The position numbers were made by a program, and so were the translations under genes. A model generated the notes under the pieces. It was not told where the DNA came from and searched no databases. It saw nothing but the letters and a program-made list of their open reading frames with translations. Below are positions 6,147 through 10,745 of a DNA stretch of 10,745 nt, one piece after another; position 1 is the first letter of the stretch, and each line of letters starts with the position of its first letter. Origin of the DNA: an uncultured Eubacteriales bacterium (GTDB taxonomy: Bacteria > Bacillota > Clostridia > Lachnospirales > Lachnospiraceae); NCBI GenBank assembly GCA_900321525.1, contig ONWL01000029.1:1-10745 (forward strand), read 5' to 3'.

Positions 6147-6742
6147 TGGAATACTACAGCAATCAGATTAGCAAATTGATAGAGGAACTGTCCAGACTGC
6201 CGGGAATCGGTGCCAAGACCGCACAGCGTCTGGCCTTTTATCTGATCAGTCAGCCGGTAGAGTCAGTGAATCAGCTGGCAACTGCCATTACGGAGGCGCG
6301 GACGAAGGTGCGGTACTGCAAGTCTTGCTGTACCCTGACAGATGAGGAGCTTTGCCCCATTTGTGCCAGTCAGAACCGCAACCATAAGCTGATCATGGTA
6401 GTAGAGAATTCCAGAGATCTGGCAGCATATGAAAAGACCGGCAAGTATGATGGGGTATATCATGTACTTCATGGTGCCATTTCCCCTATGCTTGGCATCG
6501 GTCCGGCAGATATCCGGTTGAAAGAACTGATGCAGCGTCTGCAGGGAGATGTAGAAGAGCTGATCATTGCCACTAACTCCAGTTTGGAAGGAGAGACCAC
6601 GGCCATGTACATCAGCAAGCTAGTGAAGCCGTCCGGGATCAAAGTCAGCCGGATTGCCAGCGGTGTGCCGGTAGGGGGCGACATAGAATATATTGATGAA
6701 GTCACGTTGCTTCGTGCATTGGAAGGACGAGTAGAACTGTAA
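6146..6742 (+). CDS. recR: Recombination mediator protein RecR
   Basis: A 198-aa protein of the RecFOR pathway, which helps load RecA on gapped DNA by forming a ring with RecO. ATG 6146 shares one base with the ybaB stop (TAATG). A GGAGG at 6129-6133 inside ybaB is rather far (12 nt), so coupling rather than an independent site probably drives translation. Seen in order: a helix-hairpin-helix segment around LPGIGAKTAQRLA (18-30), a four-cysteine zinc finger (C58, C61, C70, C73), a Toprim domain beginning LIMVVENSRD (82-91) with E87, and the C-terminal GVPVGGDIEYIDE (173-185). The length is exactly typical. All key residues are present. Confidence 0.97.
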   Translation: MEYYSNQISKLIEELSRLPGIGAKTAQRLAFYLISQPVESVNQLATAITEARTKVRYCKSCCTLTDEELCPICASQNRNHKLIMVVENSRDLAAYEKTGKYDGVYHVLHGAISPMLGIGPADIRLKELMQRLQGDVEELIIATNSSLEGETTAMYISKLVKPSGIKVSRIASGVPVGGDIEYIDEVTLLRALEGRVEL

Positions 6743-6771
6743 CACTGTTGTACTGCAAAGTGAGGAATACT

Positions 6772-8457
6772 ATGGATAAATACGAGTATAGTCTGAAAAA
6801 GAAACATCTGAAACAGCTGATTGCAAAGGGCAGTATGGAAGAAGCGGCCGCCCTTTGCGATACCATAGACTGGCAGCATAATAAGGATTCGCTGGCACTA
6901 TATATGGCGGCCGATGTGTATGAGGCCACAGGTGCGTATGGAAAAGTACAGCTTGTATTGGAACAGTCTTATCAGCATGGAAACCAGAATAAACGTCTTG
7001 CCTGCCGAATCGCACAGATGGCATTGCAGAATCAGGACATCCAGACAGCGGAAAATTATTTTGAAGAGTTTCGTATGCTTGCACCGGATGCACCGGAAGG
7101 TCTGCTTTTGGAATACCAACTGGCAACGGCTAATAAGAGGCCATTGAAAGAACGGATTGAGATTTTGGAAGACTATAAGGCAAGTGATTTTGAAGAACGG
7201 TGGGGATATGAACTGGCAGAGCTGTATCATCAGGCAGGAGATCAGGACGCCTGTGTCCGGTTGTGTGATGAGATCATTCTCTGGTTTGGGTTTGGTCCAT
7301 ATGTGGATAAAGCGTTGCAGTTAAAAGTACTGTATGCGCCTTTGAGTGAAGAACAGCGGCAGATGCTCAATGATGAGACGGATTATCAGACTCATTTGAG
7401 CCGGATGACCCAGGATTTTGCAGAGTTAAAGGCAAAAGACCAGATTCAGCAGTTAGTAGAGGACGAGAAAGTGGACTTTTCCAGACCGCAAACCGGGCAG
7501 ACAGCTGATTTCCTGAAAGAAGAATCCATTGGAGAGGCCGAAGTGTCCAACGAGGTCATGGAAAATGTCAATCGAAAGACTGCGGTGTTGTTTGGAGAAC
7601 TGGATAGCAGTGTATTATTTGAGGAGCAGGAGCCGATTGCATTGACCTCTCTGGATAAAGTACAGGAATTGCAGGATGCTTATGATTCCAAATTGAAAGA
7701 GTATGAGGATAAGCTGCAGGAACCGCCAGAAGAACACCGGATGGAGTCTGTGAATTATATATTAGAAGAAGAGGAAGAGCCGGAACAGGAGCTGGAGCTT
7801 GGTACGGAGGAATCTGCTATTCATCACTTTATCGTATCCAGTGAGATGCCAGCGGCAGGATTGCATTTTGCCCAGGGGATTTTGAAACAAATGGTTAAGC
7901 GTGGAATACAACTGCCTTCTGAAAATACGGCACGTACCACAGCAGAAAAGCTCAATCATGCAGGCTTAATTCGTTCGATCCAGGTGCTGCTTGGCAAGGT
8001 GTTGATTATTGAGCAGGCAGGTGAATTGTCTGATACCTTAATTGGAGAATTAAACCTGATCTTAAAGAGGCAGGATATTCAGTTGTTGGTGGTGCTCATT
8101 GACACAGAGGAACAGTTAAACCAGATGTTTGCTCGCAGCGGCAATTTCAAAGAATGTTTTAGCCGTACTTTTATTGTATCCGGTTATACCGTTGCAGAAT
8201 TGGAGGAGTATGCCCAGTATTATGCATTGGAGCAGGATTATCGGATTTCGGATAAGGCGTTGACAGCGATCGAAGGGACTTTGGAAGAGATTGCCGGACG
8301 GAAGGATGGCGGAGAAAAGGATGCCATTGAATCGCTGGTAGACCGCGCCATTGAAAATTCATCCAAGCGGTCTTTTAAAAAGATGATCAAGAGCTTTTTT
8401 GTCTTGCTTCGGGATGAAGAGGAGCATATCTATCTGCGGGAAGAGGATTTTGCCTGA
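6772..8457 (+). CDS. TPR-like protein with C-terminal degenerate AAA+ module
   Basis: A 561-aa protein of unknown function. ATG 6772 is used because GTGAGGA (6760-6766) lies 5 nt before it; the longer frame from TTG 6748 has no such site. Residues 1-210 are helical repeats of TPR style (AAALCDTIDW..., YMAADVYEATG..., AELYHQAGDQDACVRLCDEI). Residues 211-350 are acidic and probably disordered or coiled, ending in a run of Glu. From 353 the text follows an AAA+ fold of the CbxX/SpoVK kind. FIVSSEMPAAGLHFA sits where FIVTGNPGTGKTTLA is usual, KVLIIEQAGEL (409-419) where a Walker B would be, then a sensor-like LLVVLIDTEEQL, and FSRTFIVSGYTVAELEEYA leading to a lid. The P-loop Lys and the DE pair are missing, so it probably cannot hydrolyse ATP. 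It lies 29 nt after recR and is likely co-transcribed. A scaffold role is inference. Confidence 0.8.
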   Translation: MDKYEYSLKKKHLKQLIAKGSMEEAAALCDTIDWQHNKDSLALYMAADVYEATGAYGKVQLVLEQSYQHGNQNKRLACRIAQMALQNQDIQTAENYFEEFRMLAPDAPEGLLLEYQLATANKRPLKERIEILEDYKASDFEERWGYELAELYHQAGDQDACVRLCDEIILWFGFGPYVDKALQLKVLYAPLSEEQRQMLNDETDYQTHLSRMTQDFAELKAKDQIQQLVEDEKVDFSRPQTGQTADFLKEESIGEAEVSNEVMENVNRKTAVLFGELDSSVLFEEQEPIALTSLDKVQELQDAYDSKLKEYEDKLQEPPEEHRMESVNYILEEEEEPEQELELGTEESAIHHFIVSSEMPAAGLHFAQGILKQMVKRGIQLPSENTARTTAEKLNHAGLIRSIQVLLGKVLIIEQAGELSDTLIGELNLILKRQDIQLLVVLIDTEEQLNQMFARSGNFKECFSRTFIVSGYTVAELEEYAQYYALEQDYRISDKALTAIEGTLEEIAGRKDGGEKDAIESLVDRAIENSSKRSFKKMIKSFFVLLRDEEEHIYLREEDFA

Positions 8458-8468
8458 TGGGTGGGAAT

Positions 8469-8488
8469 CCTATTTCTGACAGAATAGG
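8469..8488 (+). repeat. Short inverted repeat between the pseudo-AAA+ gene and the CvpA-like gene
   Basis: CCTATTTCT (8469-8477) pairs with AGAATAGG (8481-8488) with one bulged T and a GAC loop. GGTGCTGGCTTT follows, which is not a proper U-tract. It may slow transcription or protect the mRNA between the two genes. No promoter is evident in the 83-nt gap. Confidence 0.3.
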
Positions 8489-8540
8489 GTGCTGGCTTTA
8501 TAGGCAGGAATTCGTATCAAAATAATAGAAGGGAAAAACT

Positions 8541-9254
8541 ATGAGTTCATTATGGAATGCGTCTACCTTAGTGCTGGTGGTGGTAATCTTACTGGCCGTA
8601 TTCATCGGGTATCAGAGAGGTTTGATTCGAATTGTCTTTTCTCTGACTGCCACCATATTGACCCTTGTTCTGGCATCTGTGTTGTTTCAGCCCGTGAATT
8701 ATTTTCTCACGGAACAGATTGGATTGCAGGATCAGATCAGTGAAAGTGTACAAATTAGGCTGGAAGAATCTACAGGAGAACAGTTGGCACAGATTCGGGA
8801 GTCTTCCCAGAACGCGTTTTTAAAAGAAGTGCCGCTGCCATCCGTGGTGACTTCTTATCTTGTGGCACACAACAATCCCAGTGGATATGTGGCACAGGGG
8901 GTCAGCAACTTTGCGGAATATGTCAGCTCGGTGATTTCCCTGTTCTTGGTACGGGTCATTGCATTTGCAACTACATTTGTGGTGGTACGGATTTTGCTGT
9001 ATCTCATATTGTCTGCACTTCGTGTAGTGGAGCATCTGCCGGGAGTGAAGTCTGTCAACCATATGGGAGGGGCGATTGTCTCTCTGGCGGAGCTTTTGCT
9101 GGTTTTGTGGCTGTTTTGCGCGCTGGCAGCAGGATTTTCCGGAACCATACTGGGCGGCAAGTTGCAGCAGATCATTGGCAGCAATTTGATTTTGGGATTT
9201 TTGTATCAGCATAATCTGTTGTTGTCTGTTTTATCCGGTGTGTTGGGACTGTAA
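8541..9254 (+). CDS. CvpA-like integral membrane protein
   Basis: A 237-aa inner-membrane protein. AGAAGGGA (8527-8534) lies 6 nt before ATG 8541. Four hydrophobic stretches are visible at about 8-24, 29-50, 129-160 and 176-198. The short FIGYQRGLIR (21-30) after the first helix and the HLPGVKSVNHMGGAIVSLAE segment (165-184) are typical of the family named after the colicin V production protein. Between helices 2 and 3 is a long soluble loop (about 55-125), larger than in short CvpA proteins. Family members are linked to envelope integrity, but the molecular role is not established. It follows the pseudo-AAA+ gene by 83 nt and could share its transcript. No convincing terminator follows it. 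Confidence 0.82.
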   Translation: MSSLWNASTLVLVVVILLAVFIGYQRGLIRIVFSLTATILTLVLASVLFQPVNYFLTEQIGLQDQISESVQIRLEESTGEQLAQIRESSQNAFLKEVPLPSVVTSYLVAHNNPSGYVAQGVSNFAEYVSSVISLFLVRVIAFATTFVVVRILLYLILSALRVVEHLPGVKSVNHMGGAIVSLAELLLVLWLFCALAAGFSGTILGGKLQQIIGSNLILGFLYQHNLLLSVLSGVLGL

Positions 9255-9329
9255 AAACAGGAGTCTCAGGAACCATTTGAAATGCAAATTGTTTCTGGGG
9301 GGGATCGATATAAAAAAATAAAAAAGTAC

Positions 9330-9358
9330 TTGATTTTTTCTGAAAAGTGCGCTATACT
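9330..9358 (+). promoter_or_regulatory. Promoter of the tRNA-Cys gene
   Basis: TTGATT (9330-9335), a 17-bp spacer, and TATACT (9353-9358). Upstream lies an A-rich tract (9311-9325, two A runs) that may act as an UP element. The predicted start is about 9365, leaving a roughly 36-nt leader before the tRNA. Confidence 0.75.
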
Positions 9359-9400
9359 AACATAGCACGTGACGTACAGAGGTACACACGAAGCGCATAT

Positions 9401-9472
9401 GGCGCAGTAGCCAAGTGGTAAGGCAATGGTCTGCAACACCAGTATCCACCGGTTCAAATCCGGTCTGCGCCT
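9401..9472 (+). tRNA. tRNA-Cys (anticodon GCA)
   Basis: A complete cloverleaf. Acceptor stem GGCGCAG (9401-9407) pairs with CTGCGCC (9465-9471). D stem is GCC/GGC (9410-9412/9422-9424). Anticodon loop CTGCAAC (9431-9437) carries GCA at 9433-9435. T stem ACCGG/CCGGT surrounds TTCAAAT (9453-9459). The discriminator base at 9472 is U, as expected for tRNA-Cys. The first anticodon-stem pair is an A-G mismatch (9426, 9442). CCA is not encoded, so a CCA-adding enzyme must complete it. It is a stand-alone gene with its own promoter and terminator. Confidence 0.96.
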
Positions 9473-9481
9473 CTTTTTGAT

Positions 9482-9517
9482 CCAGCATATATCTGAGGAT
9501 AGTATGCTGGTTTTTTT
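9482..9517 (+). terminator. Strong intrinsic terminator after tRNA-Cys
   Basis: CCAGCATA (9482-9489) pairs with TATGCTGG (9503-9510). The stem extends inward through TATC/GATA with one bulged G and a TGAG loop. Seven T residues follow (9511-9517). It separates the tRNA unit from the aldo/keto reductase gene. Confidence 0.92.
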
Positions 9518-9590
9518 AAAAAAGAAATAAAAACGTTTAAAACCTGATCGTTACAACAAATAATTTGAAATAGGTAAAAGGAGGAACGGT

Positions 9591-10511
9591 ATGAAGCGCA
9601 TTCAATTAGGAACAACAGGATTGGAAGTGTCACAGATTGCGCTGGGGTGTATGCGGATTGGGGCAAAATCTCAGAAAGAAGTACAGGCATTGGTAGAGAA
9701 GGCTCTGGAGCTTGGCATCAATTATATGGATCATGCAGACATTTATGCATGGGGTAAGAACTCGGAAGAAATGTTTGGAGAATTACTGAAAGAAAAACCA
9801 TCTTTGCGGGATCAGATGGTCATCCAGACCAAGTGCGGTATTTGCAGTGGGTATTATGATTCTTCAAAGGAACATATTTTGGAATCTGTGGAAAATAGTC
9901 TGCGGAAAATGCAGATTGAGAAGATCGATGTGTTGTTGATTCACCGTCCCGATGCTTTGATGGAGCCAGAGGAGATGGGAGAAGCCTTTGCGCTGTTAAA
10001 GGAACAGGGAAAGGTGGATTATTTTGGGGTATCCAATATGAATCCCATGCAGATCCAGCTGATTGAAAAATATACTGGCATGAAAATGGTGGCAGATCAG
10101 GTGCAGTTCAATGTGGTACATTCCGGCATGATTGATGACGGATTGTATGTAAATATGAAAGAAGAGCAGGCGATTATGCGGGATGGCAGTTTGATTGAGT
10201 ATGCAAGAATTCACGACATTACATTACAGGCCTGGTCTGTGCTCATGGCATCCTGGGCGGATGGTTCTTATATTGATCACCCCAAGTATGCCGGGTTGAA
10301 TGAAAAGCTGCAGGAACTGGCGGATGTGTACGGAGTGACCAGGAGTGCAGTGGCACTGGCGTGGATTCTCAGACATCCGGCAGGTATCCAGGCTATCGCA
10401 GGTACCACCAGTGTGCAGCATTTAGAGGAACTGTGCAAAGGAGCAGACATCCGTCTCAGCAGAGAGCAATGGTATGACTTGTATTTGTCTGTAGGAAAGC
10501 AGCTGCCCTGA
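9591..10511 (+). CDS. Aldo/keto reductase family oxidoreductase
   Basis: A 306-aa cytosolic NAD(P)H-dependent reductase of the (beta/alpha)8-barrel AKR superfamily. AAAGGAGG (9577-9584) lies 6 nt before ATG 9591. The catalytic tetrad is complete: D47 and Y52 in NYMDHADIYAW, K81 in VIQTKCG, and H118 in LLIHRPD. Later family signatures are VDYFGVSNMNP (142-152), TLQAWSVLM (211-219) around barrel strand 7, and IAGTTSVQHLEE (269-280) in the cofactor phosphate region. The overall pattern is closest to the E. coli YdhF type, from memory. The substrate cannot be told. It follows the tRNA terminator and its own promoter is not obvious in 9518-9576. No convincing terminator follows it. Confidence 0.93.
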   Translation: MKRIQLGTTGLEVSQIALGCMRIGAKSQKEVQALVEKALELGINYMDHADIYAWGKNSEEMFGELLKEKPSLRDQMVIQTKCGICSGYYDSSKEHILESVENSLRKMQIEKIDVLLIHRPDALMEPEEMGEAFALLKEQGKVDYFGVSNMNPMQIQLIEKYTGMKMVADQVQFNVVHSGMIDDGLYVNMKEEQAIMRDGSLIEYARIHDITLQAWSVLMASWADGSYIDHPKYAGLNEKLQELADVYGVTRSAVALAWILRHPAGIQAIAGTTSVQHLEELCKGADIRLSREQWYDLYLSVGKQLP

Positions 10512-10635
10512 TGGGAAGCGGCGGTACGTGTTTCCCGATGGGCAATGCTGGCCGCTGGCAACGGCTGGAGTGGGATGTGCGGTGCAGAAGAAAATGCTCA
10601 GCAACAGGATGTGTGGATATTTCGGAAGACGAATG
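10512..10635 (+). other. Intergenic stretch between the reductase gene and the strong promoter, no clear gene
   Basis: Two possible short frames exist here. One starts at ATG 10511 overlapping the reductase stop (TGATG), encoding about 41 aa to TGA 10634-10636. The other is open from about 10495 to a stop just before the promoter but has no good start codon. Neither has a convincing product. GGGAA/TTCCC (10513-10517/10532-10536) and GCCG/CGGC (10551-10554/10562-10565) are short inverted repeats without U-tracts. Confidence 0.35.
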
Positions 10636-10694
10636 AAAAAAATTCAAAAAAGTTGAAAAAAGTTGTTGACAATGGTCGGAAAAGGTGCTAAGAT
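10636..10694 (+). promoter_or_regulatory. Strong extended promoter with phased A-tracts, likely for a stable RNA operon
   Basis: TTGACA (10666-10671), a 17-bp spacer, and TAAGAT (10689-10694) preceded by TG one base upstream (extended -10). Directly upstream are three A-tracts (10636-10642, 10646-10651, 10656-10661) spaced about 10 bp apart, in phase with the DNA helix. This is the pattern of intrinsic curvature plus an UP element. The leader from about 10700 onward (GCCGCTGATGAC, then ACAACAGAAACAATTT) has no start codon with a ribosome binding site before the window ends. An rRNA operon promoter is the best guess, but the transcribed RNA is outside the window. Confidence 0.72.
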
Positions 10695-10745
10695 TGTTTT
10701 TGTTGCCGCTGATGACAATTTAGAGACAACAGAAACAATTTAAAC

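Noticed and set aside
9255..9300. Terminator after the CvpA-like gene (ATTTG/CAAAT repeat)
   Set aside because: Stem of only five A/T-rich pairs and followed by a G run rather than T residues.

Overview
The window looks like chromosomal DNA of a low-to-mid GC Clostridia bacterium, most likely Lachnospiraceae-like (Bacillota). Reasons are strong AAGGAGG-type ribosome binding sites, TTGACA/TATAAT promoters with 17-bp spacing, the dnaX-ybaB-recR order, and a DUF6110-type small protein beside a P1B-type ATPase. All convincing genes are on the + strand. I see no insertion sequence, phage gene, CRISPR array or integrase, and the taxon call is inference from gene style, not a search result.

Region by region. 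(1) Bases 1-2780 hold a near-consensus promoter (116-144), a 5'-UTR stem-loop, a 93-aa single-pass membrane protein (DUF6110-like), an intergenic stretch packed with four successive inverted repeats (526-641), and a 691-aa heavy-metal-type P1B ATPase. In the ATPase the usual CPx metal motif reads SCA and the usual HP dipeptide reads HS. (2) Bases 2781-8457 hold tandem TATAAT boxes, then a closely spaced run: a phosphofructokinase with unusual active-site residues, dnaX (clamp-loader tau), ybaB (nucleoid-associated), recR (recombination mediator), and a 561-aa protein. The last has helical repeats and a C-terminal region that reads like an AAA+ module without a Walker A lysine. (3) Bases 8541-9254 hold a CvpA-like membrane protein. 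(4) Bases 9330-9517 hold a complete stand-alone transcription unit for tRNA-Cys(GCA): promoter, tRNA and strong terminator. (5) Bases 9591-10511 hold an aldo/keto reductase. (6) Bases 10636-10745 hold phased A-tracts and a strong extended promoter firing out of the window; it resembles a stable-RNA (rRNA operon) promoter, but the transcribed gene lies outside.

How the genes fit together. The first block is probably a metal-transport or metal-homeostasis unit. The second couples a glycolytic enzyme to the conserved replication/repair block. dnaX, ybaB and recR are a classical housekeeping set; pfk upstream and the pseudo-AAA+ protein and CvpA-like protein downstream extend it. The best candidates for under-described biology are the TPR/pseudo-AAA+ protein, the SCA-motif ATPase with its small membrane partner, and the structured intergenic region between those two.
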